Assembly (NCBI RefSeq): GCF_000341185.1
Contig: NZ_ANBH01000271.1
Coordinates: forward strand, 1-32,087
Direction: 5' to 3'
DNA length: 32,087 bases
Source: Nocardiopsis chromatogenes YIM 90109
GTDB lineage: Bacteria; Actinomycetota; Actinomycetes; Streptosporangiales; Streptosporangiaceae
How positions within the stretch are numbered: position 1 is the stretch's first letter; every line of letters begins with the position of its first letter. The position numbers and the translations under genes are program-made. Positions 1 through 8,444 of the stretch are shown here, piece by piece. The notes beneath the pieces are model-generated. The model made no database searches. It saw only the letters and a program-made list of their open reading frames with translations, and was not told the origin of the DNA.

Positions 1-800
1 TTCGCCGCCGACGTGAGCACCGTGGGCACCCCCGCCTCGGTGGCGATGCGCGCCGACTCCAGCTTGGTCACCATCCCGCCGGTGCCGACCCCGCGCCCGC
101 CGGTGCCGCCGACGTCCACCCCGGCCAGGTCGCCCGCGCCGGACACCTTCGGGATGCGCCGGGTCCCCGGCTTGGACGGGTTCCCGTCGTAGAGCGCGTC
201 CACGTCGGAGAGCAGCAGCAGCCCCTCGGCCCGCAGCAGGTGCGCGACCAGGGCGGCCAGGCGGTCGTTGTCGCCGAACCGGATCTCGTGCGTGGCGACG
301 GTGTCGTTCTCGTTGACGATGGGCACGCCGCCCATGTCGAGCAGCCGCCGCAGGGTGCGCTGGGCGTTGCGGTACTGCACCCGCCGCATCAGGTCCTCCA
401 CGGTGAGGAGCACCTGCGCGGCGGTCAGGCCGTGGCGCGCGAACGCGCCCGTGTAGTGGGCCACCAACAGCCCCTGGCCGACGCTGGCCGCGGCCTGCTG
501 GGTGGCCAGGTCGCGGGGGCGGGCGGCCAGCCCGAGCGGCCCCATGCCCGCGGCGACCGCACCGGAGGAGACGAGCACCAGCTCGGTCCCGGCGGCGCGG
601 CGGCGCGCCAGCACGTCGGTGAGTTCGGCGATGCGGTCGGTGTCGATGTGCCCGTCGGGGGTGGTCAGCGACGAGGAGCCGACCTTGACCACCACGCGCC
701 GCGCCGCGCGCAGTTCACCCCGGGCGCCTCCCCGGGCCCCGCCCGCGGCGGTCCCGGAGGCGCTGTTCGCCTTCTGCCCTGCTGTGCCTTCCTGGTGCAC
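1..800 (-). CDS. proB: Glutamate 5-kinase, 3' end outside window
   Basis: ProB phosphorylates L-glutamate with ATP, the first step of proline synthesis, in the cytoplasm. The reading frame shows the amino-acid kinase opening [12 protein letters not shown], and near the window edge the [15 protein letters not shown] segment followed by a [12 protein letters not shown]-type motif, all characteristic of the family. About 266 codons are visible; the family is usually about 370 residues, so the C-terminal part, normally a PUA domain, lies outside the window. The start is uncertain. A GTG at 800 with GGGAAG upstream gives about 34 residues before the kinase core, longer than usual, and no better in-frame start is seen. 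It lies 68 bp downstream of obgE on the same strand, the usual actinobacterial order, and is probably co-transcribed with it. Confidence 0.93.
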   Translation of the reverse strand, partial: MHQEGTAGQKANSASGTAAGGARGGARGELRAARRVVVKVGSSSLTTPDGHIDTDRIAELTDVLARRRAAGTELVLVSSGAVAAGMGPLGLAARPRDLATQQAAASVGQGLLVAHYTGAFARHGLTAAQVLLTVEDLMRRVQYRNAQRTLRRLLDMGGVPIVNENDTVATHEIRFGDNDRLAALVAHLLRAEGLLLLSDVDALYDGNPSKPGTRRIPKVSGAGDLAGVDVGGTGGRGVGTGGMVTKLESARIATEAGVPTVLTSAA

Positions 801-868
801 GGCGGACGACTTCCCATCTGTGTCGATCGTCGAAGCGGCCGGGCGGCTGCCACCTCGCCCGCGCGGCG

Positions 869-2239
869 TCAGCCCAGCCGGGAGTCGGTGCCGCGCGGGC
901 CGATCGGCGCCTCGTCGCCGTCGACGCCCGGTGCCCAGTCGAAGACCACGGAGTCCTCCTCGGTGCCGATGTAGACCTCGGCCCCGGCGGTGGCGCCCGC
1001 CTTGGCGAGGGCCTCCTCGATGCCGAGCCGGTCGAGGCGCTCGCCGAGGTAGCCGACGGCCTCCTCGTTGGAGAAGTCGGTCTGGCGGACCCACCGCTCG
1101 GGCTTGGTGCCGCGCACCCGGAAGGTGTTCTCGCCCAGGGCCACGACCTCGAACGAGGAGTCTTTGAGCTCGCGGGGGCGCAGGACCACCCGGGTGGGCT
1201 CGGGCTCGGGCCGGTCGGCGCGGGCGCGGGCGACCTCCTCGCCCATGGCGAAGGCCAGCTCGCGCAGGCCCTCGCGGCTGGCGGCGGAGACCTCCAGCAC
1301 CCTCAGGCCGCGCTCCTCCAGCATGGGGCGCACGATCTCGGCGAGGTCGCGGGCATCCGGCACGTCGATCTTGTTCAGGACGACCAGCCGGGGCCGGTCG
1401 GACAGGTCGACCTCCATCAGCTCGCCGTAGGCGGCCAGCTCGTCCTCCAGGGCGTCGAGGTCGGCGGCCGGGTCGCGGTCGGGGTCGTAGGTGGCGGTCA
1501 TGCAGTCCAGGACGTGCACGAGGGTGGAGCACCGCTCGATGTGCCGCAGGAAGTTCATGCCCAGGCCGCGCCCCTGGCTGGCCCCGGGGATGAGGCCGGG
1601 CACGTCGGCCACGACATACTGCACCTCGCCCGAGTCGACGACGCCGAGGTTGGGGATCAGCGTGGTGAACGGGTAGTCGGCGATCTTGGGCTTGGCCGCC
1701 GAAAGGGCCGCGATGAGGGAGGACTTGCCCGCGCTGGGGAAGCCGACCAGGCCGACGTCGGCGATGGTCTTGATCTCCAGGCGCACGTCGACGGCGAGGC
1801 CCTCCTCGCCCTTGAGGGCGAAGCCGGGGGCCTTGCGCTTGGGCGAGGCCAGCGCGGCGTTGCCGAGGCCGCCCGCGCCGCCGTCGGCCAGGACCAGGCG
1901 GGTCCCGGCGCCGACGAGGTCGGCGATGACCTCGCCGTCCGCCCCTGTGACGACGGTGCCGTCCGGAACGGGGAGCACGAGGTCGTCGCCGTTGGCGCCG
2001 TTGCGATTGCCGCCCTTGCCGGGTGTGCCGTTCCCCGCTCTGCGGTGGGGGCGGCGCTGGTATTCGAGGAGGGTGGCGATCTGCGGATCGACCTCCAGGA
2101 CGACGTCCCCGCCGCGCCCGCCGTTGCCGCCGTCGGGGCCGCCGAGGGGCTTGAACTTCTCCCGGTGGATGGAGGCACAGCCGTGCCCGCCGTCACCGGC
2201 CTTGACGTGCAAGGCGGCTTCGTCGACGAAATCGGGCAT
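869..2239 (-). CDS. obgE: Obg family GTPase
   Basis: Essential ribosome-associated GTPase involved in 50S assembly and stress responses. The 456-residue protein opens [20 protein letters not shown], the glycine-rich Obg fold. It then carries the G domain with GFPSAGKSS (P-loop), DVPGLI (G3) and NKID (G4), followed by an OCT-type C-terminal domain (about residues 340-430) typical of Gram-positive Obg. The ATG at 2239 was chosen because it begins the conserved Obg N-terminus. The open frame runs upstream to 2803, but that part translates CRISPR repeats and is not protein. It sits downstream of rpmA as in most actinobacteria, but 638 bp away instead of nearly adjacent, because a CRISPR array occupies the gap. 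Confidence 0.97.
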   Translation of the reverse strand: MPDFVDEAALHVKAGDGGHGCASIHREKFKPLGGPDGGNGGRGGDVVLEVDPQIATLLEYQRRPHRRAGNGTPGKGGNRNGANGDDLVLPVPDGTVVTGADGEVIADLVGAGTRLVLADGGAGGLGNAALASPKRKAPGFALKGEEGLAVDVRLEIKTIADVGLVGFPSAGKSSLIAALSAAKPKIADYPFTTLIPNLGVVDSGEVQYVVADVPGLIPGASQGRGLGMNFLRHIERCSTLVHVLDCMTATYDPDRDPAADLDALEDELAAYGELMEVDLSDRPRLVVLNKIDVPDARDLAEIVRPMLEERGLRVLEVSAASREGLRELAFAMGEEVARARADRPEPEPTRVVLRPRELKDSSFEVVALGENTFRVRGTKPERWVRQTDFSNEEAVGYLGERLDRLGIEEALAKAGATAGAEVYIGTEEDSVVFDWAPGVDGDEAPIGPRGTDSRLG

Positions 2240-2354
2240 GTGCCTGGTACTCCCCATGTCGCGCCGGCGCGCACTCCGGCGCGCGGATTGAAGCTTCGTG
2301 GCCCCTCGACCCGCCCGTCCGATCCGGGCGAGGAGGAAAGATCCACCGCTCAAC

Positions 2355-2360
2355 ACTCTA
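2355..2360 (-). promoter_or_regulatory. Possible obgE -10 box (TAGAGT)
   Basis: On the minus strand TAGAGT fits the actinobacterial -10 pattern TANNNT and lies about 115 bp before the obgE ATG, between the CRISPR array and the gene. No clear -35 is visible. If real, it gives obgE a promoter of its own, independent of CRISPR transcription. Confidence 0.3.
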
Positions 2361-2460
2361 GACGGTCGGACCAAACGACGGCGAAGCCATTGGGGCAGGA
2401 GAGACCGATCACACCGTGGAGGAGGGGCGGGAGGACGGGCGGTGGCCGCTGGCCGGTCCT

Positions 2461-2733
2461 CCAGCGCTCCCCGCACGTGCGGGGAGCACGGGTTCCTCGA
2501 CGTGTTCGACACCGAGATCCGGGGTCCATCCCCGCGCGTGCGGGGAGCACCGAGTGGACGATCCCTGGCCCGACCTGAAGGCGGGTCCATCCCCGCGCGT
2601 GCGGGGAGCACTCCAAGCTCGGAAAGGCGCGAGTGCCGCGCGGAGGTCCATCCCCGCGCGTGCGGGGAGCACAAGTTGTACCCGATGTCCGACCAGCCGT
2701 TGCCGGGTCCATCCCCGCGCGTGCGGGGAGCAC
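2461..2733 (-). CRISPR. CRISPR array 1, type I-E-like, 5 repeats and 4 spacers
   Basis: Four near-identical repeats end at 2550, 2611, 2672 and 2733, exactly 61 bp apart, and a degenerate fifth ends at 2489. In crRNA orientation the repeat begins GTGCTCCCCGC and ends GCGGGGATGGACC, with a CCCCGC/GCGGGG hairpin. It is 28 bp, or 29 if the nearly constant final C is counted, giving 32-33 bp spacers; this is the geometry of type I-E. The degenerate repeat is at the left, marking the old end. The leader side is at the right, next to a motif shared with array 2, so the array is read leftwards, in the direction of rpmA and obgE. No cas gene is near. Confidence 0.97.
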
Positions 2734-2800
2734 TCTCGTTGACCTGGGGTGTTCCCCGGCCAAGGCGGCCTCTCATGCCACTTCGCACGTCCCCATCATC
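2734..2800 (-). promoter_or_regulatory. Leader side of CRISPR array 1
   Basis: Positions 2735-2749 read CCCCAGGTCAACGAG on the minus strand, identical to the 15 bases beside the first repeat of array 2, and are probably the Cas1-Cas2 anchoring part of a leader. Beyond it I see no similarity to the other leader, no AT-rich tract and no clear promoter, and the rpmA terminator follows about 60 bp away. The leader therefore looks shortened. Confidence 0.65.
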
Positions 2801-2806
2801 CACGAA

Positions 2807-2843
2807 AGGCGGGTCGGAAGGGTTCCCCCCTCCTGACCCGCCT
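2807..2843 (-). terminator. Hairpin terminator after rpmA
   Basis: A perfect 9-bp inverted repeat (AGGCGGGTC / GACCCGCCT) is followed on the minus strand by TTTCG. It lies 35 bp after the rpmA stop and before the CRISPR leader, so it should separate rplU-rpmA transcription from the array and obgE. Confidence 0.65.
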
Positions 2844-2877
2844 CTACGCGGATTGCCTCGTCTCGCGGCGCGCCTGA

Positions 2878-3138
2878 TTACTCGGCGCCGGCCGGGACGA
2901 TGCTGACGGCCTTGCGGCCGCGCCGGTTGCCGAACTCGACCTTGCCCTCGACCAGCGCGAACAGGGTGTCGTCGCCACCGCGGCCGACATTGTCGCCGGG
3001 GTGGAACTTCGTCCCACGCTGGCGGATCAGGATCTCGCCGGCCTTGACGGCCTGGCCGCCGAAGCGCTTGACACCGAGCCGCTTAGCGTTGGAGTCACGC
3101 CCGTTACGGCTGGACGATGCGCCCTTCTTGTGTGCCAT
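2878..3138 (-). CDS. rpmA: 50S ribosomal protein L27
   Basis: L27 is a 50S subunit protein whose N-terminus reaches the peptidyl-transferase centre. The 86-residue sequence [16 protein letters not shown] through [23 protein letters not shown] is the standard bacterial form and length. It begins directly with AHKKGASS and lacks the cleavable N-terminal extension found in Firmicutes. It starts 14 bp after rplU and is co-transcribed with it. Downstream, a hairpin terminator and a CRISPR array separate it from obgE, which normally follows closely. Confidence 0.98.
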   Translation of the reverse strand: MAHKKGASSSRNGRDSNAKRLGVKRFGGQAVKAGEILIRQRGTKFHPGDNVGRGGDDTLFALVEGKVEFGNRRGRKAVSIVPAGAE

Positions 3139-3152
3139 CGGGGAGCCCTCCT

Positions 3153-3461
3153 CTACTTGGCGATGCCGGTGACGCGGACCCGGGTGTACTTCTGGCGGTG
3201 ACCCAGGCGCTTCTTGTAACCGGTCTTGTTCTTGTATTTGATCATGTTGATCTTCGGGCCCTTGGTCTCGCCGAGGACCTCGGCGGTGACCTTGTAGGCG
3301 CTCAGCTCGCTGGAGTCGCTGACGACCTTGCCGTCGTCGACGATCAGCAGCGGCTCCCAGGACACCGTCGAACCGGTCTCCTCGGAGACCCTGTCGATGT
3401 TCAAGACGTCATCGACAGACACCTTCTCCTGTCGGCCGCCCGCTCGCACGATCGCGTACAC
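3153..3461 (-). CDS. rplU: 50S ribosomal protein L21
   Basis: L21 binds 23S rRNA in the large subunit. The 102-residue protein starts [20 protein letters not shown] and ends with the basic [22 protein letters not shown] tail typical of L21. The GTG at 3461 was chosen because it gives the family N-terminus and is preceded by GGAAGAGAG at good spacing; the longer open frame upstream encodes nothing recognisable. It is the first gene of rplU-rpmA, 247 bp after rne, with a terminator hairpin between. Its leader holds an isolated stem-loop resembling the CRISPR repeat (3485-3512). Confidence 0.98.
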   Translation of the reverse strand: MYAIVRAGGRQEKVSVDDVLNIDRVSEETGSTVSWEPLLIVDDGKVVSDSSELSAYKVTAEVLGETKGPKINMIKYKNKTGYKKRLGHRQKYTRVRVTGIAK

Positions 3462-3484
3462 CGGGGAACTCTCTTCCTGCTCGT

Positions 3485-3512
3485 GGACAATCCCCGCCGA
3501 GGCGGGGAGTGA
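3485..3512 (-). repeat. Isolated CRISPR-repeat-like hairpin in the rplU leader
   Basis: On the minus strand this 28-base stretch has CTCCCCGC, a four-base loop region, then GCGGGGAT and TGTCC. Aligned without gaps to the array 1 repeat it matches at 19 of 28 positions. The stem bases agree, and the differences fall in the loop and the ends. It lies 24 bp before the rplU start, on the strand from which the arrays are read. It may be a chance GC hairpin or an L21 regulatory structure. Confidence 0.45.
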
Positions 3513-3669
3513 AATGCGCTGCTGTTGACCGCAGCCCCATACCCACCGGGCTCCCGCTAGGGGGCGTGGGAATCGAAGTCGGGTCTCGGGCGCGCGAACG
3601 ATAGGGGCGCGCCGACGCACCGACCTTCAGGTTACCACCGCCCGGTCAGGGCCCGGCACGCCCGGGTCG

Positions 3670-3701
3670 GGGCCGGACCGCAGCGCACCGCGGTCCGGCC
3701 C
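3670..3701 (-). terminator. Hairpin terminator after rne
   Basis: A perfect 12-bp inverted repeat (GGGCCGGACCGC / GCGGTCCGGCCC) with an 8-base loop lies immediately downstream of the RNase E/G stop. There is no T-run, as is common in actinobacteria. It separates rne from rplU. Confidence 0.7.
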
Positions 3702-3708
3702 GCGCCCG

Positions 3709-6700
3709 TCAGGCCTCGACGACCGCCGACTCCGAGGGCGTGCCGCCGGTCTTGGAGCGCCGGGTGCGGCGGCGGCGCGGGCGCTCGGCCCCGCCGTCGG
3801 CCTCTCCGGCGTCGGCGGAGTCCGCGGAGGCCGCGGCGCCGTCGGACGCGCCCGCCTCCTGCTCCGCCGCCGCGGCGCCCGGGGGCTCCGCGGAAACCTT
3901 CTGGGCCGCGTCCGCGGCCGGTGCGGCGTCCTCGGCGGGCTCGGCCGCCTCCTCCGCCGCCTTCTTGGTCCGGCGCGTGGACGAGGCGGACTTCGCCGTC
4001 TTCGACCCGGCCTCGGCGGTGCTCTTCGCGGCCGCCTTGGTGCCGGTCTTGGACGTGCTCTTGGCGGTCTTCGCCTTGGCCGCCGTCGACGCCTTGGCGG
4101 TGGACCGCGTGGAGGCACGCTTGGCCTTCTTTGGCGCCTCCTGCGCCTCCTCCACCGCCTCGCCCTCGGCGGCGGACTCCCGGGCGCCCTCTGCGGGCGC
4201 CTCGGCGACCGGCTCGGCCTCCTGCACGGCCGCCTCGGCGACCGGCTCAGGGGCCGCCTCGGCGGCGGGCTCCTCGGCCGCGGCCTGCTTGGCGGACCTG
4301 CGCCTGGACGAGCGCTTCTTGGGCGCCTCCTTGGCCTCCGGCTCGGCCGCCTCGGCCTTCTCGGCGGCCTTGTCGTCCTTGGCGGCGGCCTGCTCGCCGT
4401 CGGCCCCGTCGGCCTTCTCCGACTTCTCGGCCGCCTGGTCGGCGCCCTTGTCGGAGCCGTTCTTGCCCTTCTTCTTCCGGCCGCCGCCTCCGGAGCCGCC
4501 GCCCTTGCCCTCGACGGGCTCGCTGGACAGCACCAGGCCGCGGCCGTTGCAGTGCTCACAGGAGTGCGAGAACGCCTCCAGCAGCCCCTGCCCGACGCGC
4601 TTGCGGGTCATCTGGACCAGGCCCAGCGAGGTGACCTCGGCCACCTGGTGCTTGGTGCGGTCCCGGGACAGGCACTCCAGCAGCCGCCGCAGCACCAGGT
4701 CGCGGTTGCTCTCCAGCACCATGTCGATGAAGTCGATCACGATGATGCCGCCGATGTCGCGCAGCCGGAGCTGGCGCACGATCTCCTCGGCCGCCTCGAG
4801 GTTGTTCTTGGTGACCGTCTCCTCCAGGTTGCCGCCCTGGCCGGTGAACTTGCCGGTGTTCACGTCGACGACGGTCATCGCCTCGGTGCGGTCGATGATC
4901 AGCGAGCCGCCGCTGGGCAGCCACACCTTGCGCTCCAGCGCCTTGGTGATCTGCTCGTCGATCCGGTAGGCCTCGAAGACGTCGCGCTCGCCGTCCCAGC
5001 GGGTCAGCCGCTCGGCCAGGTGCGGGGCCACGTAGTCCACGTAGTCGCGGACCGTGTCCCAGGCCTCGCCGCCGGAGACGACCAGGCTGGAGAAGTCCTC
5101 GTTGAAGACGTCCCGGACCACCTTGACCGTGAGGTCCGGCTCGCTGTTGAGCAGCGAGGGCGCCGAGGCCGACTTCGACTTGCGCTTGATCGACTCCCAC
5201 TGGGAGGCCAGGCGGGAGATGTCCCGCTCCAGCTCCTCCTCGCTGGCGCCCTCGGCGGCGGTGCGCACGATCACGCCGGCGTCGGAGGGCATCACCTTCT
5301 TGAGGATCTGCTTGAGCCGCGCCCGCTCCTTGTCGGGGAGCTTGCGGCTGATGCCGGTCATGTTGCCGTGCGGCACGTACACCAGGTAGCGGCCGGGCAG
5401 GCTGATCTGGCTGGTCAGCCGCGCCCCCTTGTGCCCCATCGGGTCCTTGGTGACCTGCACCAGGACCGACTGGCCGGACTTGAGGGCCGACTCGATCCGC
5501 CGGGGCTGGCCCTCCATGCCGGAGGCGTCCCAGTTGACCTCGCCCGCGTACAGCACCGCGTTGCGGCCCTTGCCGATGTCGACGAAGGCGGCCTCCATCG
5601 ACGGCAGCACGTTCTGCACCCGGCCCAGGTACACGTTGCCGACGTAGGAGCGGTGGGTGGCGCGGTCCACGTAGTGCTCGACGAGGACGTCGTCCTCCAG
5701 CACCGCGATCTGGGTGCGGTCCTCGATGCGGCGCACGATCAGGTCGCGCTTGACCGACTCGCGGCGGGCCAGGAACTCCGACTCGGTGATGATCGGGGCG
5801 CGGCGGCGGCCCTGCTCGCGGCCCTCGCGGCGGCGCTGCTTCTTGGCCTCCAGGCGGGTGGAGCCGCGGACCGCCTGGACCTCGCTCTCGGCGCTGGCGG
5901 CCGCGCGCGGCTCACGCACCCGCACCACGGTGTTGGGCGGGTCGTCCTTGGACGGCGACTCCTCGCCGCCGCCGTCCCCGGAGCCCCGGCGGCGGCGACG
6001 GCGGCGGCGACGGGTGCCCGCGCCCTCGTCGGCCTCGTCCTGCCGGGCGGCGGCCTTCCCGCCGTCGGCGGCCTCGGCCTCGGCGGCGGGCTCCTCGCCC
6101 TCACCGCCCTCGTCCTGCTCGTCGCCCGAGCGCGACCGGCCGCGCCCTCGGCCGCCCCGGCGGCGGCGACGGCGGGTGGGGCGCTCGTCGGAGGCCTCCG
6201 CCGACTCGTCGGTGTCGTCGGTGTCGTCGGTGTCCCCGGTGCCGGCCTCGGCGGCCTCCTCCTCGGCCTCCTCCGCGGTGTCCTCGGCGGGCGCGTGTGT
6301 GCCGTTGGACGCGGCCGCGGGGGCGCCCGCGGGCGGGGCGATCGGCGGCTGGAACAGCACCATGGGCGGCTGGAAGGGCGCGGTGGCCGACGCCTCGGCG
6401 GCCGACGCCTCGACGGCGGGCTCCTCGACGGCGGGCTCCTCGGCGGCCGCGGCCTGGGCGGGCTCGGGCTCCGGCTCAGCCGCCGCCTTCCTGCGGCCCG
6501 TGGTCCTCTTGGCGGCCGCCTTCCTGGCGCCCGCCTTCCTCTCCTCGGCCTGCTCGGCCCGCCCGTCGGCCTTCGCCTCATCGGCGGCACCGGCGTCGGC
6601 GGTCTCGGCGGTCTCGGCCTTGGCGGTGCGCCGCGTCCGCGTGCGGGCGCGCGGCTTGTCCACCGGCTCCTCGGGCGCCGCTGCGGCGGCGCCCTCGGCC

Positions 6701-7062
6701 TGCCCGTACTCCTCGGCCTCGTCGGCGGCGCCCGCCTCAGCGGCCTCGGCCGCGGCGACGGTGCGCCGGGCGGGGACGGCGGGGGCGGGCGGCTCCTCAG
6801 GTGTGATCACCCGGCGCGCCGCGCCCGCGGCCTTGGGGGCGGAGACGACCACCTGGTGGGCGTCGTCGTCCACCTGCCCGGCCGGCCGCGTGAGCGGCGC
6901 GGCGGGGGCCGCCTGCGGGGCGTCGGGCTCCGGCGGCGGGCCTGCGGCCCGCACCCCCCTGCGCCCGGCCGGTGCGCTCACCTTGACCTCGGCGTCGGTC
7001 CCTGCTGCTTCAGTTGTTCCCGCGGTGCCTTCGGCACCGCCGTTGGGCTCGTTTTCGAGCAT
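3709..7062 (-). CDS. rne: Ribonuclease E/G, long actinobacterial form
   Basis: Endoribonuclease for mRNA decay and rRNA processing, 1117 residues. The catalytic core, about residues 420-850, shows the S1-type segment (YVGNVYLGRVQNVLPSMEAAF). It also has the DNase I-like acidic motifs VVDVNTGKFTG (near 730) and IIVIDFIDM (near 775), and the zinc-link motif HSCEHCNGRG (near 836). Long Ala/Glu/Arg-rich, probably disordered, arms flank it: about 400 residues before and 260 after, with arginine clusters (RRRRRRGGRGRGR) that could bind RNA. This two-armed layout is typical of actinobacterial RNase E/G. The ATG at 7062 is preceded by GGGAGA. It lies between TIGR03936 and rplU, its usual place, and its leader carries strong inverted repeats. 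Confidence 0.96.
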   Translation of the reverse strand: MLENEPNGGAEGTAGTTEAAGTDAEVKVSAPAGRRGVRAAGPPPEPDAPQAAPAAPLTRPAGQVDDDAHQVVVSAPKAAGAARRVITPEEPPAPAVPARRTVAAAEAAEAGAADEAEEYGQAEGAAAAAPEEPVDKPRARTRTRRTAKAETAETADAGAADEAKADGRAEQAEERKAGARKAAAKRTTGRRKAAAEPEPEPAQAAAAEEPAVEEPAVEASAAEASATAPFQPPMVLFQPPIAPPAGAPAAASNGTHAPAEDTAEEAEEEAAEAGTGDTDDTDDTDESAEASDERPTRRRRRRGGRGRGRSRSGDEQDEGGEGEEPAAEAEAADGGKAAARQDEADEGAGTRRRRRRRRRGSGDGGGEESPSKDDPPNTVVRVREPRAAASAESEVQAVRGSTRLEAKKQRRREGREQGRRRAPIITESEFLARRESVKRDLIVRRIEDRTQIAVLEDDVLVEHYVDRATHRSYVGNVYLGRVQNVLPSMEAAFVDIGKGRNAVLYAGEVNWDASGMEGQPRRIESALKSGQSVLVQVTKDPMGHKGARLTSQISLPGRYLVYVPHGNMTGISRKLPDKERARLKQILKKVMPSDAGVIVRTAAEGASEEELERDISRLASQWESIKRKSKSASAPSLLNSEPDLTVKVVRDVFNEDFSSLVVSGGEAWDTVRDYVDYVAPHLAERLTRWDGERDVFEAYRIDEQITKALERKVWLPSGGSLIIDRTEAMTVVDVNTGKFTGQGGNLEETVTKNNLEAAEEIVRQLRLRDIGGIIVIDFIDMVLESNRDLVLRRLLECLSRDRTKHQVAEVTSLGLVQMTRKRVGQGLLEAFSHSCEHCNGRGLVLSSEPVEGKGGGSGGGGRKKKGKNGSDKGADQAAEKSEKADGADGEQAAAKDDKAAEKAEAAEPEAKEAPKKRSSRRRSAKQAAAEEPAAEAAPEPVAEAAVQEAEPVAEAPAEGARESAAEGEAVEEAQEAPKKAKRASTRSTAKASTAAKAKTAKSTSKTGTKAAAKSTAEAGSKTAKSASSTRRTKKAAEEAAEPAEDAAPAADAAQKVSAEPPGAAAAEQEAGASDGAAASADSADAGEADGGAERPRRRRTRRSKTGGTPSESAVVEA

Positions 7063-7081
7063 CCGGGCGGTCTCCCGTCAG

Positions 7082-7132
7082 AGCTCTCGGGCGCGGCTCC
7101 GGCTCGGTGCCCGGCCGCGGCTCGCGAGAGCT
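7082..7132 (-). promoter_or_regulatory. Stem-loop in the RNase E/G 5' leader
   Basis: A perfect 8-bp repeat (AGCTCTCG / CGAGAGCT) brackets a GC-rich inner part that can also pair, 20 bp before the rne start. A second imperfect hairpin (CCCGGCGG/CCGCCGCCGGG) lies at about 7149-7174. RNase E of E. coli controls its own mRNA through a leader structure; a similar role here is inference only. Confidence 0.35.
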
Positions 7133-7182
7133 GTCGTCGCTGTGTCGGCGCCCGGCGGCCTCCCGCCGCCGGGGCAAAGTCG

Positions 7183-8007
7183 TCATGTCGGGCCCGCGAT
7201 CCCCGACGGGGGCGGCGTCAGCCGCTCCCCTTCCGCGGGTCCGGGGGCCGCGCCCCGTCGATCCGTCGCGAACGGGTCGGCGATCCCTCCGGACCCCTCG
7301 TCCAGCGGCCCCTGCGCCAGCCGGGTCATCATCGGCGATGACGGCGGCGCCAGGCCGGCCGCGTGACGGAGGCCGGTCACCACGTCGTCCGGCCGAACGG
7401 CAGGTGCGGTGTGCCGGACGACCATCCGAAGTATGGCATATGTCGCGTTGTGTTCCCTTGCGGCGCGCGCGTCCGACTCCAGCCGGACGACGGCCGCGCG
7501 GACGTCGAAGCGGCGGCGGCCCTTCTTGGTGAGCCGCTCGACCTCGACGCTGTCGGCCGCCATGAAGGCGGCCACCGCACTCTCGGCGTCGTCGGGGGCG
7601 ACGCCGGGCAGCTCCACCCGCCACCGTGAGGCCTGCAACCGGTCGGCCAAGCCTCCCGGCCCCGCCTGGACGGCCTCCACGACGTCCAACCCGTCGGGCA
7701 GGGCGGCGTCGAGGCCGGCGCGCACCCGCGCCGGCGGTACGGACTCGGCGAGCACCATCTCGAAGTACTCCGCCTCACTGGCCACCCCGGTGGGAGCGGC
7801 CCCCGTGTAGGAGAGCTTCGGATGGGGTGTGAACCCCGCCGAGTAGGCGACGGGAACGCCCGCCTTGCGGATCGCCCTCTCCAGAGCGCGCGCGATGTCG
7901 CGATGGCTGGCGAAGCGCATCCGGCCGCGCTTGGCGTAGCGCACGCGCAGCCGCGGTGCGGGGCGGTCGTCGGCGGGCGAAGCGGTGCCCTCAGGTGCGG
8001 GGGGCAG
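7183..8007 (-). CDS. TIGR03936/DUF2344 radical SAM-linked protein
   Basis: Member of the family found beside TIGR03960 radical SAM proteins; its function is not established, and an RNA- or protein-modification partner role is only a suggestion. Family marks are LRVRYAKRGRMRFASHRD near the start and AYSAGFTPHPKLSYTGAAPTG about 30 residues later. The C-terminal 60 residues are low-complexity. The start is uncertain. A strong AAAGGAG at 8013-8019 stands 5 bases before a CTG at 8007, so I place the start there. The open frame reaches an ATG at 8088 without a ribosome site, and the next in-frame GTG lies inside the conserved region. It is followed by rne, the usual order. Confidence 0.88.
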   Translation of the reverse strand: MPPAPEGTASPADDRPAPRLRVRYAKRGRMRFASHRDIARALERAIRKAGVPVAYSAGFTPHPKLSYTGAAPTGVASEAEYFEMVLAESVPPARVRAGLDAALPDGLDVVEAVQAGPGGLADRLQASRWRVELPGVAPDDAESAVAAFMAADSVEVERLTKKGRRRFDVRAAVVRLESDARAAREHNATYAILRMVVRHTAPAVRPDDVVTGLRHAAGLAPPSSPMMTRLAQGPLDEGSGGIADPFATDRRGAAPGPAEGERLTPPPSGIAGPT

Positions 8008-8390
8008 CGGAACTCCTTTCCTCGTCGACCCCCCTGGCGGGGTGCCGATACCAACACGACACACCCACCTGGGGAATTCACGTCCCATTCAGCCTACGGC
8101 CCGCGGGGGGCGGAGCGCGCCACCGCCCCGGGGGCGAGCGCCCATCACCCGACGAAACGGGGCCTGCCGGCCGCCGGCGCCGCGCTCAGGGCACACCCGT
8201 GCTGTTCCCAGGGCGACACCGGTTGAAAAGCGGACACGCCACCCCGTGATCCCTGCGGACCCCGGGCCCCGGCCGCCCCACTACCCGGAGAACACCGCGA
8301 TGACCTGCGAAAATCCCCTCTAACAAAGATTCTTCGAGATTTTTCGCCGACCATGCAAACCATCCGGGCGCCCCGTCCGTCCTACTGGAC
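8008..8390 (-). other. Non-coding stretch with a possible promoter and long leader
   Basis: No convincing gene is seen. An AT-rich patch at about 8303-8360, conspicuous in this GC-rich DNA, could be a promoter for the TIGR03936 gene, giving a leader of about 280 bases with several GC hairpins. A closer start, for example near 8050, is equally possible. No known riboswitch was recognised. Confidence 0.3.
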
Positions 8391-8425
8391 GTATGGCCCG
8401 GTGCGAGCGGGGCACCGGGCCATAC
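8391..8425 (-). terminator. Hairpin terminator after the radical SAM gene
   Basis: A perfect 14-bp inverted repeat (GTATGGCCCGGTGC / GCACCGGGCCATAC) with a 7-base loop lies 20 bp after the TIGR03960 stop. It ends the operon that begins at mreB and separates the TIGR03960 gene from its partner TIGR03936. Confidence 0.8.
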
Positions 8426-8444
8426 TCCTTCGCCTCCGCGTCGT

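Noticed and set aside
2240-2803. Upstream extension of the obgE open frame and small frames crossing the arrays, with repeated PARAGMDP or PSPRVRGA text
   Set aside because: These peptides are translations of CRISPR repeats; the Obg family start is at 2239.
8145-8363. A 72-residue frame on the minus strand upstream of the TIGR03936 gene
   Set aside because: There is no ribosome site, no codon signature and no similarity; it lies in the probable leader.
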